Both the position numbers and the translations under genes were made by a program. This document shows positions 17,488 to 25,709 of a stretch of 64,000 nucleotides of DNA, one piece after another. Each line of letters opens with the position of its first letter. The first letter of the stretch is position 1. Origin of the DNA: an uncultured Candidatus Saccharibacteria bacterium (GTDB lineage: Bacteria > Patescibacteriota > Saccharimonadia > Saccharimonadales > Saccharimonadaceae). The notes under the pieces are model-generated. The model worked only from the letters and a program-made list of their open reading frames with translations, did no database searches and had not been told where the DNA came from. The DNA is taken from the NCBI GenBank assembly GCA_948648655.1, contig CAPKVJ010000003.1, positions 20,266 through 84,265 on the forward strand, read 5' to 3'.

Positions 17488-17706
17488 TCTCCTACTACCT
17501 ATGCTCTAACTAGCTAGGCAGCGGAGGGGGAAGGCGTAGTAACGACTATAGCTTCCAGCATTTGACGAGTTAACACTATTATCAAAATTTAAATAATAGG
17601 CTATAGGGGGAGAGGTAGGGCCAGCCATAGATGACCAATTATAACCGTACGACCCGGAGACCCCTAACTTGCTAGAATAGATACGGACTTCCCCGCTGCG
17701 CACAAA
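17488..17706 (-). other. Silent FISUMP C-terminal cassette 8 (pair with 9, cargo between)
   Basis: Frame 17706-17506 (minus): FVRSGEVRIYSSKLGVSG, GYNWSSMAG, AYYLNF, YYAFPLRCLAS, TAG. Its arm has one variant base (ATGCTC). It faces cassette 9 across about 305 bp holding a 41-codon gene. No start or promoter. Confidence 0.85.
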
Positions 17707-17763
17707 AGGTGGCAGAAACCTTGACCATCCTAATATATAAATGCTAGAATGGGAATTGTTAGG

Positions 17764-17889
17764 TTATTGTTGTTTCTGCTTTTTAGCAGAAACAACTTTT
17801 TTATTCTTTTTCTTACGCTTCATGAGCCTTACTTTAATAGTAGGATTCAGTTTAGCTTCAATATGCAAGAATAAAAACTGTATTACCAT
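17764..17889 (-). CDS. Small lysine-rich protein (41 aa)
   Basis: ATG at 17889 follows AAAGGAGAG with a good spacing. The product begins MVIQFLFLHIEAKLNPTIKV and ends in a strongly basic tail (KRKKKNKK, then VVSAKKQQQ). It resembles a small RNA- or ribosome-binding protein, but I cannot name it. The end of the gene is also a perfect 12-bp hairpin with a T run on the plus strand (17769-17802), possibly a plus-strand terminator. It sits between head-to-head cassettes 8 and 9. Confidence 0.55.
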   Translation of the reverse strand: MVIQFLFLHIEAKLNPTIKVRLMKRKKKNKKVVSAKKQKQQ

Positions 17890-18010
17890 AGCAACTCTCC
17901 TTTCTCCCGCCCGAACAAAGAAACGGATCTTGTGTCAAAATTCGCCACCTGTGCATGAGAGTAGCATACCCACACCGCCATATGCAACCCCTAGACCCCC
18001 AAAGTGGCGA

Positions 18011-18225
18011 ATTTTGTGCGCAGCGGACGTGTCGATCTCAATAGTAGTAACTTCCAATACTTCGGGGAGAACGGCTATTATTGGTCATCGTTCAAGGTGC
18101 GTTTTCCCTATGATTATACGTCCTTATACTTAAAGATTAGCAATACTAACACCAATGAAACAAATGATAACCATTACTACGGCTATCCCCTCCGCTGCCT
18201 AGCTAGTTAGAGTATAGGTAGTAGG
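18011..18225 (+). other. Silent FISUMP C-terminal cassette 9 (pair with 8)
   Basis: Frame 18013-18210: FVRSGRVDLNSSNFQYFG, NGYYWSSFK, SLYLKI, YYGYPLRCLAS, TAG, then the conserved arm to 18225. No start or promoter. Confidence 0.85.
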
Positions 18226-18308
18226 TGAAATATGTCAATGATGGGTGAGTGGTTGCTTGCGTTTTTGTTTAATTTGCTTTATTCTGGTTCTAAAGGAGAC
18301 TAATAAAA

Positions 18309-18722
18309 ATGTATAGCTACAGAACAACATACACATCAACAGTAGACACGGAGGCTTTGGGGGCGGCTATGGGGGTTTATGCGCTGATTGCGGCTGTGAT
18401 TGCCGTTGTCATGATTGTGTCGCTTTGGAAGATTTTTAAGAAGGCTGGCAAGCCAGGTTGGGCAAGCATTATTCCATTCTATAACTTATATACCCTGTTT
18501 GAAATTTCTGGGATGAATGGTTGGATGTTCTTATTGACGCTTATTCCAATTGTGAATGTCGTGATGCTTATCATGGTGTATATCAATCTTGCGAAGGCTT
18601 TTGGCAAGACGGGTGGTTTTGCTGTCGGTTTGATCTTTTTAAGTGTGATTTTCTTCCCAATATTGGCGTTTGGTGATGCGAAGTATGTTGGAGTGGAAGG
18701 TAACGCGGCTCCAAAAGCCTAG
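18309..18722 (+). CDS. DUF5684 membrane protein
   Basis: A 137-aa integral membrane protein. One segment (about residues 23-42) is followed by IFKKAGKPGWASIIPFYNLY, the hallmark of DUF5684. Further hydrophobic helices come at about 72-92 and 103-118. The family is common in Gram-positive and CPR genomes and is sometimes mislabelled as signal peptidase; the catalytic residues of signal peptidase are absent. An AAAGGAG ribosome site precedes the ATG, and a terminator follows at 18742. Confidence 0.88.
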   Translation: MYSYRTTYTSTVDTEALGAAMGVYALIAAVIAVVMIVSLWKIFKKAGKPGWASIIPFYNLYTLFEISGMNGWMFLLTLIPIVNVVMLIMVYINLAKAFGKTGGFAVGLIFLSVIFFPILAFGDAKYVGVEGNAAPKA

Positions 18723-18741
18723 TGGAGATTGCTAACGATTA

Positions 18742-18774
18742 AACATCCTGCTCTTCGAGAGTGGGGTGTTTTTT
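18742..18774 (+). terminator. Terminator after the DUF5684 gene
   Basis: AACATCC..CTCT/AGAG..GG.TGTT stem with a T6 tail. Confidence 0.75.
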
Positions 18775-18942
18775 GTGTGGTATTAGCCGTTGTACTATGC
18801 CCTTATGGGTTTATTATATTACAAAGTTGCCCCATCTCCATACATAAAGTTGAACTTGTACGCGGTGTAAAAGTTGGGGTTGTGAATAACAGAGGAAAAG
18901 TGTATGCTGGAGGTAGTTAATTAATAAAGATAAGGATTTTGG

Positions 18943-19923
18943 ATGAAACAAGACATTGTCATATATGAGACTGGGGGGAAGAATGTAGAATTCCGGATTG
19001 AGGAAGGGGTGGAGACAATTTGGGCGACGCAGGCGCAGATGGCGGAGTTGTTTGATATTACCCCCCAGACTATAGCGAGGCACTTAAAAAATATTTATCA
19101 AGAGGGGGAATTGGAGGAGAATCGAACTTGTACAAAAAATGTACAAGTTGCTAAGGAAGGTGGGCGCGAGGTATCTCGTGTAATAAAGACCTACAATCTT
19201 GACGCGATAATTTCGGTGGGGTATCGAGTGAATTCGCGGAAGGCGACGGATTTCCGGATTTGGGCGACGAAGGTGCTGAAACGGTACATTATAGATGGAG
19301 TGGCGGTGAACGAGCGGAGGCTGGCGGAGCTTTCGCAAAAGAGGCTCGCGGAAGTGAGCGGGGTACTGGGGGTAGTGCGACGCTTGATGACACAAAAAGA
19401 GTTGATGGGTGATGAGGCGAATGGTGTATTGGAAGTGATTTCGCAGTATGCGGAAACATTTCGGGTGTTGCGTGAGTATGATGATGGATTTCTGCGTCTG
19501 AAGAACGAGACGAAAGCGCGCAAGACATTGGAAGCGGGGGAATGTATAGCGATGATCGACCAATTGCGGGATGCGATGAAGGCGGGGGAGATGTTTGGGA
19601 AATTGCGAGGAGACCAATTTGAGGGGATTTTGCGGGCGATTTATCAGAGTTTCGCGGGGGAAGATGTTTATCCGACAGTGGCGGAGAAGGCGGCGAACTT
19701 ATTGTATTTGATCGTGAAGGATCATCCGTTTTTTGACGGGAATAAGCGGATTGCGGCGTTACTATTTATTGTATTTTTAACAAAGAATGAATATGGATTG
19801 ACGAAAGATGGGGAAGCGAAGGTGTCTGACCGGACATTGACAGCGCTGACATTGATGATTGCAGAGAGTGATCCGAAGGAAAAGGGTTTGATGACGGCAG
19901 TGGTTTGTCGGATTTTGGAATAA
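18943..19923 (+). CDS. RhuM-Doc fusion (Fic/Doc-fold putative toxin)
   Basis: 326 aa. Residues 1-120 match RhuM (WATQAQMAELFDITPQTIARHLKNIY with a helix-turn-helix look, and VGYRVNSRKATDFRIWATKVLKRYI). The C-terminal part is a Doc/Fic domain whose active motif HPFFDGNKR spans residues 261-269. Fic/Doc proteins transfer AMP or phosphate onto targets such as EF-Tu. No antitoxin gene (Phd or inhibitory helix partner) is seen next to it, so it may be self-regulated or not toxic. Ribosome site AAGGA. Confidence 0.88.
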   Translation: MKQDIVIYETGGKNVEFRIEEGVETIWATQAQMAELFDITPQTIARHLKNIYQEGELEENRTCTKNVQVAKEGGREVSRVIKTYNLDAIISVGYRVNSRKATDFRIWATKVLKRYIIDGVAVNERRLAELSQKRLAEVSGVLGVVRRLMTQKELMGDEANGVLEVISQYAETFRVLREYDDGFLRLKNETKARKTLEAGECIAMIDQLRDAMKAGEMFGKLRGDQFEGILRAIYQSFAGEDVYPTVAEKAANLLYLIVKDHPFFDGNKRIAALLFIVFLTKNEYGLTKDGEAKVSDRTLTALTLMIAESDPKEKGLMTAVVCRILE

Positions 19924-19969
19924 TATTGCGAAAGAGCTTGTTTTTATTGAACGGGTTGTGATATGATAA

Positions 19970-20120
19970 AGGTGTACCAATCTTATTTTTAAATTAGCCA
20001 TAGTTTTTGTCATGGGAAACTTTTTGGTTGATAGAGGGCTGGACATCGTGAGTCCCTACAGCGCTATCGATCAAAAGAGTGGCTATGATAGGATTGGTAC
20101 ACCTCGCGGTGTCCTTTTTT
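19970..20120 (+). ncRNA. Candidate rod-shaped small RNA with own terminator (copy A)
   Basis: TTGTTT, 18 nt, TATGAT (19962-19967), then an RNA whose 5' end GGTGTACCAATC pairs with GATTGGTACACC at its 3' end. Inner pairings TAGCCA/TGGCTA and GATAG/CTATC and an apical AGGGCT/AGTCCCT form a long bulged rod. It ends in hairpin ACACC-TCGC-GGTGT plus T6, which competes with the closing stem. The RNA at 34494-34708 shares the design and the terminator but not the rest. 6S-like architecture is possible; identity unproven. Confidence 0.55.
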
Positions 20121-20227
20121 GATTTTGGGTTAGAGTGGGCTATTTTGACAGTTCTTCCGGCGCTTGCTCGTCGAGAGACGCGCTACGCTAGGAAGAAGCC
20201 AAAATATCTCCACTCTAGTCCAAAATC
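20121..20227. repeat. Hairpin element H8 (type 3)
   Basis: Stem segments GATTTTGG/CCAAAATC, AGAGTGG/CCACTCT, ATTTTG/CAAAAT-like and GTTCTTCC/GGAAGAA. The core GCTTGCTCGTCGAGAGACGC..GCTAGG is shared with H9. It follows the RNA terminator directly. Confidence 0.75.
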
Positions 20228-20271
20228 TATGACATTCGGGGTTGAGAAATTAAACTTATAAGGAGGTAAGT

Positions 20272-20781
20272 ATGAATAATAATGTAAAATCGGCGACTAC
20301 GGCGGGGCTACTAGGGATTTTCTTGGGGGCGGTAGGAGCGCATGACTGGTATCTTGGTAATAAAACGAAAGGGATTATTCATGTTTGCTTGGCATCTTCG
20401 GGCATAGTGTTGTCGATTATCGCGTCGGTGGTTTTGCCGACGGCGTTGTCGTATCGGGCACTTCTGACTTGGGGGACTGTGATTGCTTTACTCGGAGGGC
20501 TTGCTTGCCTGGTAATGGCGGGGAATGGAATTTGGGGTTTTGTCGAGGGGATTATTATCTTGGCGCAAGGTGATGCAGGGTTGGCGCGCAAAGGTTATGC
20601 GGTGGCGATGCCAAATATGGGCTATGGTCAGCCGATGAATAATATGAACGGTATGTCAGGGAATAATATGCAACAGATGAATAATTTTGGTGGAAATGTA
20701 ATGGGTGGGGCGCAAAATGGCAATAGTAGCCAAAATAATATGCAGAATATGAATAATGGTGGGCGACAAAATGGACAATAA
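20272..20781 (+). CDS. TM2-domain membrane protein with Asn/Met/Gly-rich tail
   Basis: 169 aa. The start contains a TM2 domain: LLGIFLGAVGAHDWYLG followed by KGIIHVCLASSG, with further helices to residue 105. The tail (about residues 110-169) is low-complexity, made of N, M, G and Q. TM2 proteins are small envelope proteins of unclear role. AAGGAGG precedes the ATG. It overlaps the next gene by 11 bp. Confidence 0.87.
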   Translation: MNNNVKSATTAGLLGIFLGAVGAHDWYLGNKTKGIIHVCLASSGIVLSIIASVVLPTALSYRALLTWGTVIALLGGLACLVMAGNGIWGFVEGIIILAQGDAGLARKGYAVAMPNMGYGQPMNNMNGMSGNNMQQMNNFGGNVMGGAQNGNSSQNNMQNMNNGGRQNGQ

Positions 20782-21706
20782 TACGATGAGTGGGGCGAGT
20801 AATTTTTCGGGGATTGCTGGACAAGATACGATGGCGCCACAAGGAACTATGCCGGTGGCACCAAAGAAGAAAAAGACCGGTTTGATACTGGGATTGAGTT
20901 TAGGAATTGGGGGTATTGTGATAGTAATCGTTGTAGTCGTGGTAGTAATTATGATGTCAAAAGTGGATTATGGAGAGGCATATCGAGTAGCTAGCGAATT
21001 AAGCGAGAAGGTGCAGGGTATTCATAATGATTATGATTGCACCAACGTTGTGGATGATTACGATGACGAGTATGTGAGCGACAAGACATTTGATGGCTAT
21101 GTGGTTGAATGCGAGGCAACGACGGAAGGTGTGGATGAACTTGTGAAAAAATTGGGGGAAACGGCGGGCGTGAAGAAAAATAAAGAAATTAAAGAGAAAT
21201 ACGAGGTATTTTCGGAAGAAATGGTGAAGATTGTGCCGGAAGGAGATGAACTAGGCCAAAAGTTGGCGGTGTATCAGGCATGGCATACTTTTGCGGTGAA
21301 GGTCGATGATTTGCAAGCTACTAGTGCGGATGCGGCGGTGCAGGCGGCAGCGAACGTTTTGATTGAGTCGGGTAATGAGGTATTAAAGAAGTATGGCGAA
21401 GGTTGGCTGGAGAAGACGTTGGCTTATACGCACGCTTTTCAGGTTTATCGAAATACGAGTTGGTCGGCGAGCAATTATAATGATGTGGTAGCGGCGCGGG
21501 ATGATGCAAAGACGGCGCAAGAGAATTATTCTATGGAGAATAAACCGGATATTGGGACGTTGGCAGGTTTGAATTTTGATAATACGACGAAGATGTATAA
21601 TGCTTTTGAAGAGATGCGTGAGCTGATTAATAGAGAATATGAAGCGAATTACGACTATGAGAGTGGGGACTGTTTTGAACTTTTTGGAGAAGTAGTTTGC
21701 GATTAA
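20771..21706 (+). CDS. Single-pass membrane protein with extracellular domain, unknown
   Basis: About 311 aa from the ATG at 20771, which overlaps the end of the TM2 gene and suggests translational coupling. A disordered N-terminus is followed by KKKK and a long hydrophobic anchor rich in Val and Ile (about residues 37-63). The remaining 240 residues are acidic and helical. They contain two cysteines near 95 and 115 and CFELFGEVVCD at the end, which could form disulfides. No family is recognised. The start chosen is five codons downstream of the longest frame. Confidence 0.78.
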   Translation: MDNNTMSGASNFSGIAGQDTMAPQGTMPVAPKKKKTGLILGLSLGIGGIVIVIVVVVVVIMMSKVDYGEAYRVASELSEKVQGIHNDYDCTNVVDDYDDEYVSDKTFDGYVVECEATTEGVDELVKKLGETAGVKKNKEIKEKYEVFSEEMVKIVPEGDELGQKLAVYQAWHTFAVKVDDLQATSADAAVQAAANVLIESGNEVLKKYGEGWLEKTLAYTHAFQVYRNTSWSASNYNDVVAARDDAKTAQENYSMENKPDIGTLAGLNFDNTTKMYNAFEEMRELINREYEANYDYESGDCFELFGEVVCD

Positions 21707-21786
21707 AATTAGCATAAAAGTTATTGATTTTTGAAGTCAAGTGTGCTATAATGAAAGTATATAGTGCTTTATGAGTTAAAATAAAA

Positions 21787-23397
21787 ATGCAAGATCAAAA
21801 TACAACATCTACAATAAATACGGCTTCGGTTTCTTCGGGTTTGCCTGGTATGAAATCGGTGGCGGCGAAGCAAGAAGCGGAGAAGGCGGCGGTGGCAAAG
21901 GTGAGTGCTGCGACACCTTCGGCAGATAAGCCAGCGGCATCGAGGTTGAGCATGATGCCAAGTAATAACTTGCTGAAAAAAATTGCGGATAAGGTCAAGA
22001 CTTCGGACAATATTTTGGTGGCTCTGTCGCGAGACCCATCGGTGGATGAACTAGCGGCGGCGATTGGATTGACGCTGTTTCTGGATGGATTACAAAAACA
22101 TACGACGGCGATTTATTCAGGTCAGACACCGGATGCGTTACGATTCTTGCAGCCGGAGGGAACGTTTGAAGATAATACAGATAGTTTGCAGGATTTTATA
22201 ATTTCTTTGAACAAAGAAAAGGCGGATCATTTGCGTTATAAGTTGGATGGGGACTTTGTGCGGGTGTATATCACGCCGTATAAGACTTTGATTACGGAAG
22301 AAGATCTGGAATTTTCACGAGGGGATTTCAATGTGGATTTGGTGCTTGCGATTGGGGTGCCATCAGCGGCGGATTTGGATGCGGCTTTGTCGGAGCATGG
22401 GCGGATTATGCATGATGCGATGACGGTAGATATTACTTGTGATGCACCAGGTAATTTCGGGGAGATAGAATGGAGTGATCCGGGTGCGAGTTCAGTGTCG
22501 GAAATGGTGACGAAGTTGATTTTTGAGCTTGAAGGGAAGGACACGAGACTAGACAAAGATGTAGCGACGGCACTTTTGACGGGTATTGTAGCGGCGACGG
22601 GGAGATTTTCGAATGACCGAACGAATTCAGATACGTTGCAACTGGCTTCGAAATTGATGGAGATGGGGGCGGATCAGCAGCTGATTTCTGCGCACGTGAT
22701 GGATAATGATCCGGGTGAGACAGCTGCAGGGCAGGTTGTGGTGCCGGAGGTAAAAACTGATTTAGCAGTTGACCACAATACACCGCAAGTGGTGCGCAAT
22801 GATTCGGTAATTGTGACACCGGAAGTGCCAAGCGCGCCGGAACGTGCAGAAATGACACCGGTAGCGAAGGTGGCGATGACGGAGGCGGGTACGGGTGTGC
22901 CGCAGGCTAGTATGGCTAAACCGGTACAGCCTGTTGGTGCGGGTGCGCCGGCGCAAGCGAATGTAGCTCCATCGCCAGTGGCGGATATAGCTACGAAGAT
23001 AACACAGAGGCCAGATTATGCACAGATGATGACGGATGCTTTGTCGGAGCCGCAAGCACAGAATCCAACGCAGATTAGTTCAGCGCAAGTAGTGGCGCAA
23101 CCGATGGTACAGAATCCAGTACTACAACCGGTGCAAGGGTCGCAAGTGATTGAGAGACAACAGACACCTACTGGCAGACAAAGTACGGATGTGGGCGAGC
23201 GAAAACAAGAAGTAGCGGATGCGCAACCGGTAGAGAATCCGGGCGTGGTTTTGCCACCACCACCGCCACCTACGGCGTCAGGGCAGATGATGCCACCGGT
23301 TTTGCCGCCGGTGCAGGCACCAAGCGATGCGGCTGGGCAGGCGCAAACGGATCAGGGATCTGGTAATGCGGGGGCGTTTAAGATACCGGGAGCATAG
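21787..23397 (+). CDS. Degenerate DHH-family phosphoesterase with Pro/Gln-rich tail
   Basis: 536 aa. Residues 60-310 resemble NrnA/RecJ-type DHH proteins (NILVALSRDPSVDELAAAIGL, LLTGIVAATGRFSNDRT). However, the first catalytic aspartates (DxDaiGS) read RDPSVDE and no DHH triplet is seen, so activity is doubtful. The last 200 residues are low-complexity with proline runs. Promoter TTGATT, 17 nt, TATAAT (near 21724-21752). A scaffold or regulatory role is possible. Confidence 0.7.
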   Translation: MQDQNTTSTINTASVSSGLPGMKSVAAKQEAEKAAVAKVSAATPSADKPAASRLSMMPSNNLLKKIADKVKTSDNILVALSRDPSVDELAAAIGLTLFLDGLQKHTTAIYSGQTPDALRFLQPEGTFEDNTDSLQDFIISLNKEKADHLRYKLDGDFVRVYITPYKTLITEEDLEFSRGDFNVDLVLAIGVPSAADLDAALSEHGRIMHDAMTVDITCDAPGNFGEIEWSDPGASSVSEMVTKLIFELEGKDTRLDKDVATALLTGIVAATGRFSNDRTNSDTLQLASKLMEMGADQQLISAHVMDNDPGETAAGQVVVPEVKTDLAVDHNTPQVVRNDSVIVTPEVPSAPERAEMTPVAKVAMTEAGTGVPQASMAKPVQPVGAGAPAQANVAPSPVADIATKITQRPDYAQMMTDALSEPQAQNPTQISSAQVVAQPMVQNPVLQPVQGSQVIERQQTPTGRQSTDVGERKQEVADAQPVENPGVVLPPPPPPTASGQMMPPVLPPVQAPSDAAGQAQTDQGSGNAGAFKIPGA

Positions 23398-23448
23398 CTA
23401 GGAATTGGCTTGACTTGATTTGGATTGTTTTTGATGTAATATATAAAC

Positions 23449-24246
23449 ATGAAAGATGGGATTTTGCTAGTAGATAAGCCGGCGGGGGTGAGCTCGTTTG
23501 GCGTGGTGGCACGGGTGCGACGGAAATTGTCGGAAGAAGCTGGGTTTATTGAAGTGAAGGGGAGGGATGGTGTCGTCCGGCAGAGGCGGAAAAAGGTGAA
23601 GGTTGGGCATACAGGGACGTTAGATCCGTTTGCGACGGGGCTTTTGATTTTGCTTGTCGGAAAGGAGACGAAACTGGCGGGGGAGTTTTTGAAGCTAGAC
23701 AAGGAATATATTGCGACGATAAGACTAGGGATGATATCTTCAACTGGGGACATAGAAGGAATAATTAGTTCTTTTTCAGTTCAAGGTGACGCTCTCGGGA
23801 CCGATTCGCTAGCGCTCGCTGGTCGCGACCCGCGTCAGCCTGAGGAGTCAAGCTCCAGAACTTTAAAAGAATTAATTATTCCTTCCGTATCGCAAGTGGA
23901 GGAGGTTGTTGCTGGGTTTGTTGGGGAGATTGAGCAGACGGTGCCGGCGTTTTCGGCGGTGAAGATTAATGGACAGCGGGCGTATAAATTGGCGCGCGAA
24001 GGGAAGAATGTCGAGATGCCACGACGAAAGGTGCAGATTTATGAGATTGAGATTTTGCGATATGAATGGCCAGAGCTTACGATACGGTGTAAGGTCTCGA
24101 GTGGGACGTATATTCGGACATTGGGTGAGGATATTGGTAAGGCGTTGGGGGTGGGAGGGTATCTCACGGCTCTTAAACGGACGCAAGTGGGTGAGTATCG
24201 AGTGGAAGATGCAAAGACGTTGAAAGTGTTGGGAATTGAGGGGTAG
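23449..24246 (+). CDS. truB: tRNA pseudouridine(55) synthase, with in-frame insert
   Basis: TruB makes pseudouridine 55 in the T loop of tRNAs. GILLVDKPAGVSSF opens the protein; VGHTGTLDPFATGLL carries the catalytic Asp59; KEYIATIRLG, VPAFSAVKINGQRAY and VSSGTYIRTLGEDIG follow in order. Residues of about 103-144 are extra compared with bacterial TruB and coincide with a hairpin element (23758-23882). Length 265 aa; no PUA domain is evident. A -10-like TATATA lies just before the ATG. Confidence 0.94.
   Translation: MKDGILLVDKPAGVSSFGVVARVRRKLSEEAGFIEVKGRDGVVRQRRKKVKVGHTGTLDPFATGLLILLVGKETKLAGEFLKLDKEYIATIRLGMISSTGDIEGIISSFSVQGDALGTDSLALAGRDPRQPEESSSRTLKELIIPSVSQVEEVVAGFVGEIEQTVPAFSAVKINGQRAYKLAREGKNVEMPRRKVQIYEIEILRYEWPELTIRCKVSSGTYIRTLGEDIGKALGVGGYLTALKRTQVGEYRVEDAKTLKVLGIEG
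23758..23882. repeat. Hairpin element H12, in frame inside truB
   Basis: Outer arms GGAATAATTA (23758-23767) and TAATTATTCC (23873-23882) are perfect, then TTCTTTT/AAAAGAA and AGTTC/GAACT. The core GATTCGCTAGCGCTCGCTGG resembles the Arg/Ser-coding cores of H8 and H9. It adds about 40 codons, translated as a Ser/Arg/Gly-rich loop. Confidence 0.75.
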
Positions 24247-24299
24247 AAATATTCATTTGGGGTTGTAAAAACACCAATGTGTGCTATAATCGGGAGCAT

Positions 24300-24566
24300 A
24301 TGATTACAAAAGAGAAGAAGCAAGAGGCGATGGCGAAGCTAGCACGAAGCAAAAGTGATGTTGGTTCACCAGAGGTGCAGGTGTCGATTTTGACCGAGCG
24401 GATCAAAGAAGTGACCGAGCATGTCAAGGAGAACAAACATGACTATATGGCGAAGCGTGGCTTGATGCAGATGGTAGGTCAGCGTAAAAAGTTGCTGAAG
24501 TATTTGGAGCGAACAGACTTCGATCTGTACAAGCGCACGATTGCGGAGCTAGGTTTACGCAAATAG
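24300..24566 (+). CDS. rpsO: Ribosomal protein uS15
   Basis: 89 aa, a normal uS15 that binds 16S rRNA at the platform (SDVGSPEVQVSILTERI, HVKENKHDYMAKRGLMQMVG, RKKLLKYL). The ATG at 24300 is chosen over an upstream frame because TATAAT (24285-24290) lies only 9 nt before it. The transcript is therefore leaderless or nearly so. Terminator directly behind. The order truB-rpsO-(orphan)-pnp recalls the classic truB-rpsO-pnp cluster. Confidence 0.96.
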   Translation: MITKEKKQEAMAKLARSKSDVGSPEVQVSILTERIKEVTEHVKENKHDYMAKRGLMQMVGQRKKLLKYLERTDFDLYKRTIAELGLRK

Positions 24567-24592
24567 GAAAACTCCCGAATGGGAGTTTTTTG
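24567..24592 (+). terminator. rpsO terminator
   Basis: AAAACTCCC/GGGAGTTTT stem and T6. Confidence 0.9.
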
Positions 24593-24728
24593 TCGTGATT
24601 TGGTATAGTTGGAATTGAGGTATTAGGAATCCCCTCCGGGTGTTGAATGGAGGGGATATCGCAATGGAGGTGACGAATAAGCCAATTAGATAGTATGATA
24701 CTAACCTGAATTGGCGAGATTAGCGGTA

Positions 24729-25397
24729 TTATGCTGCGTCAGGGGCACCAGGAATGCTGTAATAATCTGGTGTTTTTCCGTTAGCTTGAGCGTCATTATA
24801 TACCATATTGACGTAGTTCTGGAGAGCTTGTGTCAATTGGCGGATGAACGCTGATGCCACTGTATGGATTTCGGCATAGGACATCAGCTCTACTGAGTCT
24901 TCAACGACTTTGCCCGGATGGTTTTTGCCTTTTGAAGGGACATATTTGTAGTGCACCCACGCTGGACCCAGCTCTGTGTGGCTTATGATAAAGTTTGCCT
25001 TAAGCTGGGAGAGTTCATCGTCGTATCCGAAGTAGTATGTGGCGCAGAATCGGAATTGTCGATTGCCGCAGAGCTCCAGGAGCTCTCTATCGTCAAAGGA
25101 TCCTTTGACGTAGGCGTCTTTTATGTGATTTATGATGCGCTCCAACGCGCTTGTATTTATCACTTTCAAATCTGCTTTCGGCATGTTACTGATGGCAATA
25201 GCGAAATCGTCAACGCTTGCATCGTCGACGGTAACGACTGGTGCTAATACAGAACCGTCGTTTAAAATCGTTTTATCACGATTAAACACGCGTTCTATAA
25301 TAGAGGCTAAAACTGGATTACGGGGTTTCTTGTCTTTCGTGCTTTCTGATAAGGAAATGAGCATCATCGGGTACGGGTTTGTAACATCTGTTGTCAT
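24729..25397 (-). CDS. Orphan cytoplasmic protein of unknown function
   Basis: 222 aa, no signal peptide or known motif. It is inserted on the opposite strand between rpsO and pnp, interrupting an otherwise conserved order. Own promoter (25467-25495), ribosome site GGAGG, and a G/C-rich stem (ATCCCCTCC/GGAGGGGAT, 24629-24657) behind it. Base composition is more balanced than in its neighbours. Possibly acquired together with the 4696 and 9237 units, which share the same kind of promoter. Confidence 0.78.
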   Translation of the reverse strand: MTTDVTNPYPMMLISLSESTKDKKPRNPVLASIIERVFNRDKTILNDGSVLAPVVTVDDASVDDFAIAISNMPKADLKVINTSALERIINHIKDAYVKGSFDDRELLELCGNRQFRFCATYYFGYDDELSQLKANFIISHTELGPAWVHYKYVPSKGKNHPGKVVEDSVELMSYAEIHTVASAFIRQLTQALQNYVNMVYNDAQANGKTPDYYSIPGAPDAA

Positions 25398-25466
25398 TAT
25401 TCTATGACCTCCTAAAAATGAAATGTACAGGGCTTGATTTCGATAAAAATAAACCCCATCTTATCT

Positions 25467-25495
25467 ATTATAGCACTCATGATATAAAAAGTCAA
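25467..25495 (-). promoter_or_regulatory. Promoter of the 24729-25397 gene
   Basis: TTGACT, 17 nt, TATAAT on the minus strand. Confidence 0.75.
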
Positions 25496-25524
25496 TAGAG
25501 GAGTGTGGATATGGATAGATGTGG

Positions 25525-25653
25525 TATAATAGAGGGGCAAGTTAATAAATAGGGAAGACGGCAGATAAGTAGTGGACCTCTTTTGGAAAAAGGTGTCCAA
25601 CTCCCAAAAACTAGAATGTTTTCAAAGTTACGCACATGTCGTAACTTTGAAAA
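25525..25653 (+). promoter_or_regulatory. pnp promoter and structured leader
   Basis: TATAAT at 25525-25530, then a leader of about 170 nt with two hairpins. One is near 25573-25599 (GGAC/GTCC with pairing flanks). The other is a perfect 14-bp stem (25619-25632 with 25640-25653). In E. coli, pnp is autoregulated through leader structures cut by RNase III; the same is inferred here. Confidence 0.55.
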
Positions 25654-25709
25654 TGACATAAAAAGAAAGTTGGGGCTAGTTATCTGGAGTTTTCCCGAGA
25701 AAGGAAAAA

